A stretch of 64,000 nucleotides of DNA from Macrotrachela quadricornifera (lineage: Eukaryota > Rotifera > Eurotatoria > Philodinida > Philodinidae): assembly GCA_022393335.1 (NCBI GenBank), contig JAJEKB010021225.1, positions 1,335,151 through 1,399,150 of the forward strand. The letters are read 5' to 3'. Positions 36,574-47,714 of this stretch are shown here, in pieces. Under the pieces are notes generated by a model. The model did not search any database. It was not told the origin of the DNA and was given only the letters and a program-made list of their open reading frames with translations. Each line of letters starts with the position of its first letter. Position 1 is the stretch's first letter. Made by a program: the position numbers and the translations under genes.

Positions 36574-37310
36574 ATATATGGAACAGAGACTGAAAACAAG
36601 TCGAATCGAGTTTCACTCAAGAGACTCGACTTTTTTTGAAATTTCTCCATGATTCTTTCATTTTCAACATTAGTCTTTATTATTGTTGGTTAAATTGGAA
36701 CGATACAATATTAATTCATTACTATGAATAAGTCAAACGAAGCACTATGATGAATTAATAGCGTTGCATAAACTACAATGAATAATATACACTGATATTC
36801 ATTGTATCCAATGCATCAGTGTCTATACAAATATTAACTCGGATACAACAAATTGACTAATCACAAACCCACACAAATGATCAATATGCAATATGTAACC
36901 GACTTAGTAATATATAGTGTTATTTAAATTCTTTCTTATTATCTAAGAATACATATTAATAATCCCGATATGAATTCAAAATATTAACTTTTAATAAAGA
37001 TTAAATGTAAATATATTAGTCTACTAAAACAGGACATCAATAATATTGAATTAAGTTTACAAAATATTTTTGTATATATTTATTGCACAACAAAAAAACG
37101 GAAAACAAGTATAGATATTTACATCAAAATATTCAAAACATATTTTATTTTATTTTATTTATGTTTAAGTGTTAAATATTCGAATACATAGAATAATAGG
37201 TAGAGATTAATGACCAGCAAATCTGAATGAAAAATCAAATCAGAGATTTTTTACATGATTATTAATTCTTACCATTTTCCAATGAACATCATTCATGAGA
37301 TGGAACGTTA
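36574..37310. other. Intergenic
   Basis: AT-rich DNA downstream of the mariner remnant and 3' of the minus-strand membrane gene. No missing transposase half or other gene seen. Confidence 0.35.
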
Positions 37311-38150
37311 TTATTCACTTCTTAAAATGTTTCTCATTGTATGATAATAGATGATATTTAATAATGTTAGATGTATATTGATTAACAAAAAAACAGAAAA
37401 TAAAAATACGCCAATAGCAACGATTAATGTATAATAAACGTTTGGTTTATCTTCAATAAAAAATTCTCCATGAATAAATAAACATATTATTCCAAATAAA
37501 CTTGATATAAGAAAAAGTTTAACTGGTTTTTCGAAAATCATGGTGATACATATTGTATTGAACAAACAAGTAAGAATTGACACATATTGTAATGGTAATA
37601 AAGTATCATTGTACAATTTTTTAATAGGTAGATTATTTTTCAAAAGATGACTTATAATATAATTAGAATCTATATCAAAGACAGGTAACATACATTTTTG
37701 ACAAATTATATCATCTTTGTTAACATCATCTCCATAATAATGTTTTAAGTGTAATAAATCATTTTTTAATCGATTCATTTTTTCTGTTTCAATTTGTAAT
37801 TGTTCACGAAAATATTCATGTTTAGAATGGATATCTATCATCATAGGATAGACATTCAAAAATATTCCACAATAAATAATAATTAAGATAAAACCAATGA
37901 ATAATATTATATCATAATTTTGGTTCATCAAAAAATTGAGAGGTTGTATTTGCTAGAAATAAATAAATACTTAATAGAATTTTTTCTCTCCTAAAGAAAT
38001 ACATACCATTTGATCAAACCATTTTCTTTTTAATTTTCTTTCTAGAAGAATCAAAAATTCATCATTTCAATTTAAAATAATTATCTATTATTTACCAAAA
38101 TTAATTGTACTCCGTGTATTTCTTGGTAACGCATCAGAGTAAGATGACAT
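37311..38150 (-). CDS. Unknown four-TM membrane protein with CxxC
   Basis: Not recognised. Three exons on the minus strand, 38150-38096, 38041-38007 and 37952-37311, with GT-AG borders and phases that close to 243 residues. The model starts MSSYSDALPRNTRSTINF and continues KRKWFDQMQIQPLNFLMNQN. Four hydrophobic segments are visible: DIILFIGFILIIIYCGIFL, YVSILTCLFNTICITMIF, FLISSLFGIICLFIHGEF and YYTLIVAIGVFLFSVFLLIN. Between TM1 and TM2 is a charged, probably coiled-coil loop (EYFREQLQIETEKMNRLKND) ending in DIICQKCMLP, a CxxC pair that could bind metal or form a disulfide. The gene upstream at 38256 has the same order of parts, so the two are probably tandem paralogues. Confidence 0.6.
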
Positions 38151-38255
38151 TAAGCAAGAAGAATTTTTTATCTAAAATAAAATGAACTATAAGTTTTCAA
38201 CGTCTTTATTTTTTAAGAGAAAAGAAAACAGTCTTTTTATATTCTCAAAAATTGT

Positions 38256-39011
38256 TTATTGTCGTTTACGACGATCAGCATTATTAATTGTCATAGTCAT
38301 GACTATGAACACCTTTAAGAATATGACTGCTGATGTTATAACGATAAAACCTTCAAGAAAAATCGTGATTGAATTATCCAAAAACATAGATGAACATATA
38401 AATAAAGAGTTAATTGTAGAGGTGATGCTGATCAATAAAGGCCCACCAAAAATCATGAAAACTATTATAATGTTCAAAAATGCAAGAATATTGTATATAT
38501 TTCTCGTTTTTTTATATGCAGTTTCTTGTGCAACTTGATATTGCGCATTTTTGCCCATGTCTTTCACTTCTTTGAAAGATGAATGACTTGACAAACAATG
38601 GAAACAATTATATTCATCTCCGGCAAGTCTGATGAGCAAGTTTCCGACTTTGTTGAGATTATCTTGTAATAATTTATCCGGAACTTGTTGAGAATCAGGA
38701 TATTGAATAAAACTACCACAAATTAAAATCATGGACACATATATAATGAAGATGGCCACTAATGTAACCAGTAGATATTTTGAATTTGTACATTTTCTGA
38801 TATATTCTGCTGGTGGTGTCTACAATTAAAAAAAGAAATGTCAATAAGTGCAACAAATTTTTCTTGTTTTTATTTTATCTCAATGAAAACAAATAAAATT
38901 GAAACTTACTAGATGGAAAACTCCACCAATTGCCCACTCTTCATCTCGACGAATATTATCTACACGAATATTATCTGCACCAATATTATCTGTACAAATA
39001 TTATTTGCATC
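38256..39011 (-). CDS. Unknown multi-TM membrane protein with CxxC, 5' end interrupted by an element
   Basis: Not recognised. The last exon is 38819-38256 (188 codons); the preceding exon ends at 38910 with a GTAAGT donor and runs back to at least 39011. The join reads EEWAIGGVFHL then TPPAEYIRKCTNSKYLL. TM1 (LLVTLVAIFIIYVSMILICG) is followed by a loop with NCFHCLSSHSS (CxxC), then two or three more hydrophobic segments and a basic end NNADRRKRQ. The layout matches the neighbour at 37311. The N-terminal exon has 15-bp repeats coding DNIxxDNI units, then meets an ACCCAGGT element end at 39013. The true start is therefore not visible: it may lie beyond the element near 40500, where a minus-strand ATG occurs, or the gene may be broken. 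Confidence 0.5.
38942..39003. repeat. 15-bp coding tandem repeat
   Basis: Four imperfect 15-bp units around AATATTATCTGCACC, encoding DNI-x-x units on the minus strand at the N-terminal end of the membrane gene. Confidence 0.7.
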
Positions 39012-39012
39012 T

Positions 39013-40484
39013 ACCCAGGTTGAATGATACGGTCCGTATACGCTAATAAACGAGTAAAAAGCGATGGCTTTACGGAGATCCGCCATTTTTCGTATACTGA
39101 TATCCGTTTACGACATCCTTACGGATGAATCACGGAGTGCTTTCGGTCCCGTATACGGAACATCGTATACGGTTCCGTAACGGACATCGTTTACGTATCG
39201 TTTTGTACCCTATTTTTTAAAGTTACCCAGGTCAATAAGAACGGGCCGTAAACGGTGGTAAACCGATCAAAAACGATGTCTTTACAGGCACCCAACATTT
39301 ATCTTATATCGATATCAGTTAACAATACACATACGGATACATTACGTCTTTGTCTCATGGAATAAAAATGAAGTAATGAGAAATAAACTAAGGTTGATAA
39401 TCCACGATCGTACTTTTGTCGTGTTCAGCAGTAAATATGATTTGAATATTAAATAATATTTTTTATTTTATATTCATCTCAACAATAGAATGAACAATAC
39501 ATAGAATTTTAATATTAAATAGTTCTTTTTTCTATATTTAGATTTATCTCAATGGCAGAACAGACAGTAAGTTCTTTTTTACATACAATAATTCTTTATT
39601 TACGTCACCATCAACGGCAAAACAAACAGTAAATCAGTAAATATCTTTTTAAATGAAATATTATTTTTTAGGTCCATATCAACGGCACAACCAACAGTAA
39701 GTATTTTTTTTAAATACAATATTTTTTTTCTTTCTTTAGGTCACTATCAAAGGCACACGCAACAGTATTTTTTTTTAAATGAAACATTTTTTTATTTAGG
39801 TCATTATCAACGGCACAATGAACAGTAAGTATTTTTTTTAAATACAATATATTTTTTTCTTTCTTTAGGTTTATCTCAATGGCACAACCAAAAGTAAGTA
39901 TCCTTTTTAAATAAAATATTTTTTTCTTTATTTAGGTCTCTATCGACGGCGCAATGAACAACAAGTATTGTTTTAAACGAAATAATTCGTTTTTTTTTGT
40001 TTTAGATTCATCTAAACGGTACAATAAATAGTATATATTGTTTGAAATAAAAAAAATGAATTGTTTCATTTCAAACAATATATACTATTTATTGTACCGT
40101 TTAGATAAATCTAAAATAAAAAAAGAAAGAATTATTTCGTTTAAAACAATATTTACTGTTCATTGTACGTTGACAGCGGCCTATTTTCGTAACGCTCATC
40201 CTACGAAATATATCGTAAACGGATATGATACGGTATGTTAACGGCCATTTACGATGTTAATACGTAGTACTACACATAACCGTATTGTATCCGTAAAGTT
40301 AAGAAAAACGGTCAAATACAGACCGTTTACCAAACAGATACAATACGGTCCGTAATACTGCGCCCACTCATACGGTTCGAAAACGAGCTGTATATACACA
40401 GTATACAGCCGTAAATACTCCGTTTTTATCACATTTACGGCTCGTTTTCAGGCCGTAAACGAGGCCGTTTTGGATGACCTGGGT
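39013..40484. mobile_element. Non-autonomous DNA element with ACCCAGGT ends
   Basis: Starts ACCCAGGT (39013) and ends ACCTGGGT (40484). A second inward copy of the left end lies at 39225-39232 (ACCCAGGTCAATAAGAACGG), so either the end is duplicated or one element is nested in another. Both flanks of the core are rich in CGTATACGG and GTAAACGG words. The middle is the tandem array and palindrome at 39533-40167. No transposase frame. An ACCTGGGT copy at position 41 of the window suggests a family. Confidence 0.65.
39533..40167. repeat. Tandem array (about 8 units of about 60-70 bp) with splice-like signals and a terminal palindrome
   Basis: Units repeat TTTAGGTCATTATCAACGG / CACAATGAACAGTAAGTATT followed by T- and A-rich spacer. 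Each unit thus has a pyrimidine tract plus AG, about 25 bp, and then GTAAGT. The last unit (39949-40048) is followed by its own inverted copy (40068-40167), making a 219-bp palindrome. Confidence 0.8.
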
Positions 40485-40705
40485 ATATACAGGGACATAT
40501 ATTGAAATAAAAGTCATGATAAATCTCATTCATTTTTTCAAAGAAAAGAATCACAACAAAAACAAAACCTTCTTATTTTTTGAATAAAGTTGGTTGATAA
40601 AATAATTCAATATAATTGTCTTTTGTATCAATATGAGAAAGGAAAAGAAAGATTCTATTCTACAGATACATTAATCACTGTTCAATGTTTATTTTGGTTG
40701 AAGAT

Positions 40706-41231
40706 TCAGCCCCCACCCAAAAAACAGTTGATTTTTGTCAAATTTACCGATTTTTTTAAAATGATACATGTGATAGAGCATCGCATCCGCTATCGAATGC
40801 ATTATATTTTATTTTGTTTACGATGGATTTTAATGGTTTTACATCAGTTTTTCTGAGAAGCTTTATTCAAGAAAAATGACTTCTTTCGAATGCGTGAGTT
40901 TTTTTGAATATTTTAATTTCTATTGTGTAAAAGTTCTTTAAAAACTAAACTACAGAAAAATTAAAAAATCGGACTCTGTTAAGTTTTGGTGTCAGATCTT
41001 AGTTATGATTTAAAACAAATCCGAGCTTTTTAGCTTTTAAAATGGCCGAGAAATTTGGGACGTACAAAGACCCAGTTTTTAAGTATTAGTCTTAGGTTAT
41101 CTCTTAAAAGACTCAAGGTTTCAAGTTGAAATTTTTATCATGAAGTGCCAAGCCCAAGATACATCTACTCTGAAAGATTCGTTAAGATCGAATGTTCTAA
41201 GGCAAAAATAAAATTTTGAGTGAGGGCTCAG
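40706..41231. mobile_element. Probable DNA element, CAGCCCCCACCC ends
   Basis: TCAGCCCCCACCCAAAA at the left and TTTTGAGTGAGGGCTCA at the right are imperfect inverted termini. The interior has no credible coding sequence. No target duplication seen. Confidence 0.45.
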
Positions 41232-41521
41232 CCTTGAAATAATATCAATAAATGAATGGAAACTTGAACGAATGAAGCCAAAATCACAAAGAATAAGGCA
41301 ATGGATAAATTGTATTTTATGTTTTTTTTAATAAATAAAGGAATCAAATTTTTACTCGACAAATAACAGTAAATGTATATAATGAAACATAATATGGGCG
41401 CAATAAGCTGACCTGATACCCTATTTTGATACAGTTCTATTGTACGTACCAAATGTACTATTGTCCAAGCCATATAAAAGAGAATCCAAGAAAACCCTAT
41501 GTTTAGCCCGAACAACACCAT
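41228..41521 (-). CDS. Possible small three-TM protein or element-derived frame
   Basis: A 97-codon frame with three hydrophobic stretches (GFSWILFYMAWTIVHLV, LIAPILCFIIYIYCYL, LSIALFFVILASFVQVSIHLLIL). Its 5' part lies inside the inverted-repeat element 41421-41706 and its 3' end touches another element end. It could be a chance frame in repeat DNA or a relic of the membrane genes at 37-39 kb. No homology recognised. Confidence 0.2.
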   Translation of the reverse strand: MVLFGLNIGFSWILFYMAWTIVHLVRTIELYQNRVSGQLIAPILCFIIYIYCYLSSKNLIPLFIKKNIKYNLSIALFFVILASFVQVSIHLLILFQG

Positions 41522-41706
41522 GTTTTAATCTTACCATAGTATATAAAAGCTAACAACTCACATAATAAGGTAAATAGCTGTTCTCTACTTTTGTAAGTTT
41601 AAAACATAATGTTGTTCCGCCGAAACTAAGGTTATCTAGGAGCCTCTTTTATATGACCAGACAATAGTATATTTTATGCTTATAATAGAACTGTATCAAA
41701 ATGGGG
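41421..41706. mobile_element. Inverted-repeat element, about 107-bp arms
   Basis: Left arm 41421-41527 and right arm 41599-41706 are imperfect reverse complements (for example TTTTGATACAGTTCTATT against AATAGAACTGTATCAAAA). The inner ends read GAACAACACCATGTTTTAA and TTAAAACATAATGTTGTTC. The same inner motif lies at the centre of the much larger element at 61239-61889, so the two belong to one family. Confidence 0.75.
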
Positions 41707-42042
41707 TGCCAGTCAAGTTGATCATCCCCATATATTCTGAAAGGGGAGACTTCAATGTATATTCCTATAATAAAAATTCAATTTCGAATTTTCTTCGAAA
41801 AAATACGTTTCTTCAGTGAGAATCCTCCTTAAAGTAAATAGAATTCTAAACAAGACAGTATTGAAGAAATGTTTTTTCTCATACGTCTTCCCTCACTTAG
41901 CTTGGATTTTTCCTTTTTTCCTCTTCTCCCTCTTAATTAATAAGAGATGTTGAGTAGGAAATATCGGGTAGCTATAAGACTAGTGCATCGAGCCTCCTTT
42001 GTTAGTGCAGAAGATCATTTTGTCGTAACGAATTGATATCCG

Positions 42043-42534
42043 TTGAATGATTACGTGAAGAAATATATCGAGAAAACATTAAAGAATATGTACTCGATAG
42101 ACCTAGGTTACTCTCTATTTCTACAGGATGTGTTTTTTTGGAACACTTTTAAGGAAGATAAAGCAGTAGATTTAGATCACTACTTCAGCATGAACAGAAT
42201 TAAGAATATGATAGCCAAGCACCAAGCACAGTTACTATTATGGCTGGACTTTATATTTAAAAAGTGCCAATAAGTGGTCTGGTTGATCAATTGCTTAAGT
42301 GATCCGTTCATCTTCCGTTTTGTTTGCTACGATCTGCTCAGGAGGTTGTGGAATTTTCTGTTTCTAATTATTAACCTTTTTCTTGCCCTGTTGTGTTACT
42401 CTCTCTATGATATTATCTATCTATTAATTCTTTTGGCTCCTAGTCTTGCTCTTCCTTGTCTCTTCTTTCCTCTTTCTCCTTTGATTACAAGGTTTAAGCG
42501 CTCACGAGCGTGCCGCAAAAAAAAGGACAAATAA
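42043..42534 (+). pseudogene. Broken hydrophobic frame, unknown
   Basis: One reading frame with a single internal TAA at 42271. The first part is charged (NDYVKKYIEKTLKNMYSIDL), the second strongly hydrophobic (LWNFLFLIINLFLALLCYSL) and ends in a basic tail RFKRSRACRKKKDK. It could be a dead membrane-protein gene or an exon fragment. No family recognised. Confidence 0.25.
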
Positions 42535-43044
42535 AAAAAATAGTTTTTCAAAGCTTATTATATGACAAAATGACAACGTTCTACGAACTTTTGATTAGCT
42601 CTAAGTATTTCATTTGACGAATAGGAAAACTTTCTCAATATTTATCCAATCTTAAATATAACATCAATATTTTTTTTTTATTAATAGTGAATATTATTTT
42701 TATTATTTTATTCGTTCAAGAATAGTTTTTGATTAGATTTAATAAGAAGGTCTATGCAAATATAAATGACAATTGCTTATCGTCGAGATTTTATTAAAAA
42801 ATTAAAAAAATTCATATAATAATTTTAATATCCTTTGCTTATATAATAATAATAATAAAATGAAAAATGAATATTGTTTTCCAAATAATTTTAAATTTGT
42901 AGATAATAAATGAAAAATATTGAAAGTTTCTTTTGTTGATTTGTTTTAATGATTGATTAATATATTAATTCAATGTAAAATATTTTTTAAAAAAATAATT
43001 GTTTAATCGAGTTTATGTAATAAAATAATTTCTTCTTATTTTAG

Positions 43045-45669
43045 ATGTTATTTCGTTTTCGAATTTATTCTCCTCATCTTTCATTAACATTAAAGAATGT
43101 TTCTAAACAAATGATACGATATCAAAAAATGATCAATTTGTTTCATTCTCAGATTGAATATGATATTTCAACAGATGTAAAGATTAATCAAACACTTAAA
43201 TCTTGTATTGAATTAAAAAATTTCAAATGTGGAAAAGAAATTCATCGAAGTCTTTCTGCTCAATCCATGAAAAATCCGTCAATACAATTGAATCTTATTC
43301 GTCTTTATAGTAAGTATTGTATTTCGATTGATCTTTTTTTCTCAATAATCTATTGTGTAGTTAAATGTGGTGATCTTGAAAAAGCACAAGAAATTTTTAA
43401 TTTAAGTACAAACAAAACATCTATTACATATAATACAATGATTAAAGGTAAATCTCTTTCAATCAATAGAATAATGATTATTTATCATTAATTCAGGTCT
43501 TGCTGATAATCAACAACCTAAAGAAGCATTAAAATTATTTCAAAATATGACTGTACCTGTTAATGAATATTTATTAAGTACTATTTTCAAGATTTGTAGT
43601 CAAATTGATGATGATGATTCAATACAATATGGAAAATCTTTATGGAAAACATTACCTCTCACATATCAAAATAATATAATTCTTCTAACTTCAGTATTAC
43701 ATATGTTTATGCAACATGGAGATATTTCAATAGGTGAACAACTTTTTGATAAAATGCAAAAGGATTTAACTGTTTATGGTACAATGATGTCCGGTATATA
43801 ATTTCATTTTTATATGTCAAGCAATGGTTTTTTTTTTAGGTTATGTCAAACATAATCAACCAAAAAAGGCGATTGAAATTTTTTTCAAAATTAAAAAACC
43901 AGATGAAATTAGTTACATGTTATTTTTCAATGCTTGTACTCATTCGAAGAATGAAGAATCATTCAAGTTGGGTAAACGAGTTTTCTACCAATTTTATAAT
44001 AAATATAATCAAAAAAATAGTAAGAGTAAGGCTCTTTATGCTGCTCTTGATATGTTTATTAAATATGATGATATAGAAAGTACTGAAATGCTTTTTTCAA
44101 AATTGAATAAAGATATTATTTGTTATAATTCATTAATGAAAATGTATAATGAGAAAAATGAAGCAGAAAAATGTTTGAATTTATTTGAAAAAATGAAACG
44201 AGAAAAAATCAAACCAAATGAAATCACTTGTGTATTGATTATTAATGCATGTTCACAAATTGGTGATCTTTCAAAATGTCAATCAGTTATATTACAAATA
44301 CCGAAAAATTTTTTCAATAATACTTTTATTAGAAATACTTTAATTGATATGTGGGTGAGTAGTCATAATTATAAAACTAATTCATTAACAAATGTTTTAC
44401 TATTCTAGGGTAAAGCTGGTTCACCAGAACAAGCAAAAAATATTTTTGATTTTATTCAACAACCAGACGCCGTTGGTTATGGTGCTATGAGTAATTCTTG
44501 CATTATTTTTAGTAATTTCTTCATTATTAATTTTTGTTTTTTTTATTAATATAAAAGTCAAATCGTATAGTCTTAATGGAATGGGTATTCAAGCAGTAGA
44601 AATTTTTCGTCAAGTTCCATTTAATATGTTAAATGAATGGATTTATGTATGTGTATTAAATGCATGTTCACATTCGGGTTTGATCCAAGAAGCTCGTGAG
44701 ATTTTTGACAAAATTCCAATAAATGAAAAAACAAATAGAATTTATACAATGATGGTATATTATTTTTGCTTCTCATTCAATTGGCCATTAATTTATATTT
44801 AGATCGATGTATTTAGTCGTTCATATTTTATTAATGAAGCACAAGAATTAATTGAAAAATTCGAACAAAATCATATGCCTTATCTTCCAATGTATAGTAA
44901 GTCATTTTAAATTTAATTAGTTTTCTATCTTAATTATTTTTTAATAAGTGACAATGCTTTCGGCAGCTAGAAATCAACGAAATACTTCTTTATCACAGAA
45001 GATTTTTGATAAAATAAAATATTATTTTCCTATGGATAAAAATTATCTTGTATCAGCTACAATTCTTCTCGCTAATACTTATGCATTAAATAATGATTTA
45101 ACAATGGCATCTAATATTCGAATGGAATTGAAACAATCTGACATGAAAAAAGTAATCGGTGTTTCTACAACTGTAATTGATGGAAAAATAATCGTAAGTC
45201 AAAGTGAATGTAGTGATTTAAATTAAATCATATATCTCTTTAGAAATTTCGAGCACATGATCGATCTCATCCAAATTCTGAACAAATCTATGCTGAATGG
45301 GATCGTTTAATGCCAGAACTTATTCAATATGGTTATAGATGTGATTCATCATGGATTACTCGACCAATAACCAAAGATGAGAGTGTTGAATCACTTCTTT
45401 GTGAACATAGTGAAAGATTAGCAATTCTATTAAATTTAATTCAACGACCAACTCCATCTCGTATCCAAGTGACAGAGAACCTTCATATTTGTGGTGACTG
45501 CCGTAAGTCATTTTCAATCTATTTCATATATTTTTACCATATTCTTGTTTTAGATGAAGTTACAAAATTAATTGCTCGAATTCGACAATGTGAAATAATC
45601 GTCCGTGATGCTAATCGTATCCATCATTTCTATCCAGATGGAAAATGTTCTTGTCAGGAACATTTTTAA
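43045..45669 (+). CDS. Pentatricopeptide repeat protein with DYW-type cytidine-deaminase domain
   Basis: Plant-style PPR protein with a C-terminal DYW domain, the deaminase of C-to-U organellar RNA editing factors in land plants. Ten exons: 43045-43309, 43361-43447, 43497-43793, 43840-44354, 44409-44490, 44558-44754, 44803-44896, 44949-45193, 45244-45502, 45554-45669; phases close to 718 residues. PPR units include GDLEKAQEIFNLS, PKEALKLFQNM, CLNLFEKMKREKIKPNEITC and LNACSHSGLIQEAREIFDKI. The DYW part has the zinc/active-site HSE (CEHSERLAILLN), the CGDCH pair and the second zinc site in RIHHFYPDGKCSCQEHF. The final tripeptide is EHF instead of DYW. The basic N-terminus fits mitochondrial import. 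Short host-like introns show that it is domesticated in the nuclear genome. Such genes have been reported from bdelloids; horizontal origin is inferred. Confidence 0.93.
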
Positions 45670-45950
45670 AAATTGTTTCTTTTATTTTTCAAAAACAAAA
45701 TTCATGCGCTGAATCAATCATAGATTCATAAACAAAACCTTCGTATCCAGATATTCAGGAATGAAGACTCTAAATTTAACATTAATCTTCATTATTTAGT
45801 TAATGATAATTGCCTAATATGAATCAGTAAAGATGAAAACTTCAACGATAAATCTAGTTCAAGATCGATAGCTGCTTCCATTTAAAAAATACAAAGATTT
45901 TACTGATGATTATTATTACGATTGGAATAAAATAAACGCAAGTGTCTTTG

Positions 45951-46599
45951 AAATATCTCGAGAATAAAAAAAAGCTAGCGACTTGCTATTATCAGCATTC
46001 GAAAGAGCAATGTGAAGAAGGTAAAACTATATGAAAATCAATGGAGGTAATAATCGATCAATAGAATGAGTGTTTATCGTACATTTTGCAACCTATCTGA
46101 GAAAACTATTACTCATTAGATTTTCAATTCTGATGTAATCATTCGATGGGAAAATTGTTCTTTTTCGATCTACAGAAGGCTGAACTCTCTGACCTGCATC
46201 ATATAAGAGCTATAGACGCTTTTCTGAGATCCTCGAAATCGGGCACATAATCTCCAATGATTGTAAAATACATCACAAAAGGAATAATCAACCACACTGA
46301 ATCTAGGGTGACGGTTTTCGAGGATCTCAGGAAAACGTCTATAGCTCTTACATGACGGAAGTCAGAGAGTTCAGCCTTCTGTAGATCGGAAAAAAAATTT
46401 TCCCATCGAATGATCACATTAGAATTGAGAATCTAATGAGTAATAACTTTCTGAAATAGGTTGCAAAATGTTCAATTAACGCTCATTCTGTTGGTTGCTT
46501 ATTATCCCATCGAATTTCATTTAGTTTTACTTCCTTCACATTGTTTTTTCGAATACTGATAACCGTTAGTCGTTCACTTTTTTCATTCTTGAGATATTT
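45951..46599. mobile_element. Fold-back element, about 285-bp arms
   Basis: Arms of about 285 bp (about 45951-46236 and 46318-46599) are reverse complements with scattered differences, for example CAGAAGGCTGAACTCTCTGA against TCAGAGAGTTCAGCCTTCTG. A loop of about 80 bp separates them. Outer ends read AAATATCTC and GAGATATTT. No transposase. Confidence 0.85.
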
Positions 46600-47013
46600 A
46601 AAAAAAATACTTAGGTTTATTTTGTTTTGCCGTCCAAAGCAGTATAGCTTATTTATCGCAGAATAATATTTTCTAACTTTGTCCAGCAGGGCGTAACTAT
46701 TGTTCTGTAGATCTTTGCATCAAAAAAATCTCATACTACTTCTGCATATGTAGAACTAACACAAAGGAAAATAGCAAACTTGTAAGGGAATTCATGCAAT
46801 ATTTTCTGGTTATGAGCAATATGTAACAGATATATCAATGCATTCGACAGTCAGATGATGTAAAATATTAGTTAAACACGGCATTTGATTGATGATCGTC
46901 TGATGAAGAAATCGATTCAATTGATAAATCACTTTTAAGTTCAGACTCTGTGCATAAGATAGACTTCAATGAGATGAAAAACCTCAAGAGGATAATGTCC
47001 CATAGATTTTGTC

Positions 47014-47398
47014 TCTAGAGTTATATGTCATTTTACCCTATAATATAATATACGCTAAAATATCGTTATTCGATATTTTGAATTGAGATGTTTTTCATAG
47101 ATAGGTCTAGTTGTAGTCAGTGTGCTCTGAAAATTTCAGCGTAAAAGGATATTTTCTTCCAGAGATATTAAAGTCTCAAAAACCACTCACGTATCACAAA
47201 ACATACCAAAAATTTTTATTGTTTAAAATTTTAATATCTCAAAAAGAAAACATTCTAAGTTGAAATTTCTAGAGCATACTAATCACAACTAGACCTATCT
47301 GTGAACAAAATCTCAGCTGAAAATATTGTTCTTCAATACTTCAGCGTATATCGTATTATAGGCTAAAAACTCAGTAAAATGGATATATAACTCTAGCG
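47014..47398. mobile_element. Fold-back element related to 58989-59558
   Basis: Inverted arms with outer sequence CTAGAGTTATAT at the left and ATATAACTCTAG at the right, and AGATAGGTCTAGTTGT mirrored internally. It shares the GGTCTATCT-TGA-CAAAATCTCAG and GTATATCG-ATTATAGGCTA words with the element at 58989-59558. Arms are diverged, so it is an older copy. Confidence 0.7.
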
Positions 47399-47714
47399 GC
47401 GATGATATAAATCCGCATCACATGATCTCGACGAATAGATAACTCACATGCATAACATAAAATTAAAAAAAGAAGAAAGAATGAAAGTAAAAATAAACAT
47501 CGAAAGATATTATATTTGTATTTCTAATTTTCGTGCTGTTGTCAGATCATAATCTCTTACTCTTGCAGATTAGTTTTACGACTAACTCCAAGATTTTCAT
47601 TAGCGAACAGGTGCGGTAAGTACCCTTTTCGACGATCGATCGTGAACGTCAATGATCAGACATGTATACAAATCTTTCAGACTGTTCTCAAAACTCTGTT
47701 TTTTCTTTCTCCTT

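Larger units (their letters stand above)
40485..43044. other. Intergenic, element-rich
   Basis: No confident gene. It holds an element with CAGCCC-type ends (40706-41231), an inverted-repeat element (41421-41706) and a broken hydrophobic frame (42043-42534). The last 500 bp is very AT-rich and probably the 5' region of the PPR gene; the TTAG directly before the PPR ATG at 43045 may mark a 5' UTR intron. Confidence 0.4.
45670..47714. other. Intergenic, two fold-back elements
   Basis: No gene. Occupied by inverted-repeat elements at 45951-46599 and 47014-47398; the sequence between and after them is unassigned. The only open frame of note (46199-46417) is formed by an element arm. Confidence 0.5.

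Noticed and set aside
38182..38538. Plus-strand frame of 118 codons
   Set aside because: Antisense shadow of the minus-strand membrane gene, which has matching splice sites.
39533..40030. CRISPR-like array (regular repeats and spacers)
   Set aside because: Units vary, spacers are T/A-rich and similar to each other, and the genome is eukaryotic.
46199..46417. Minus-strand 72-codon frame
   Set aside because: Formed across the arm and loop of the fold-back element 45951-46599.
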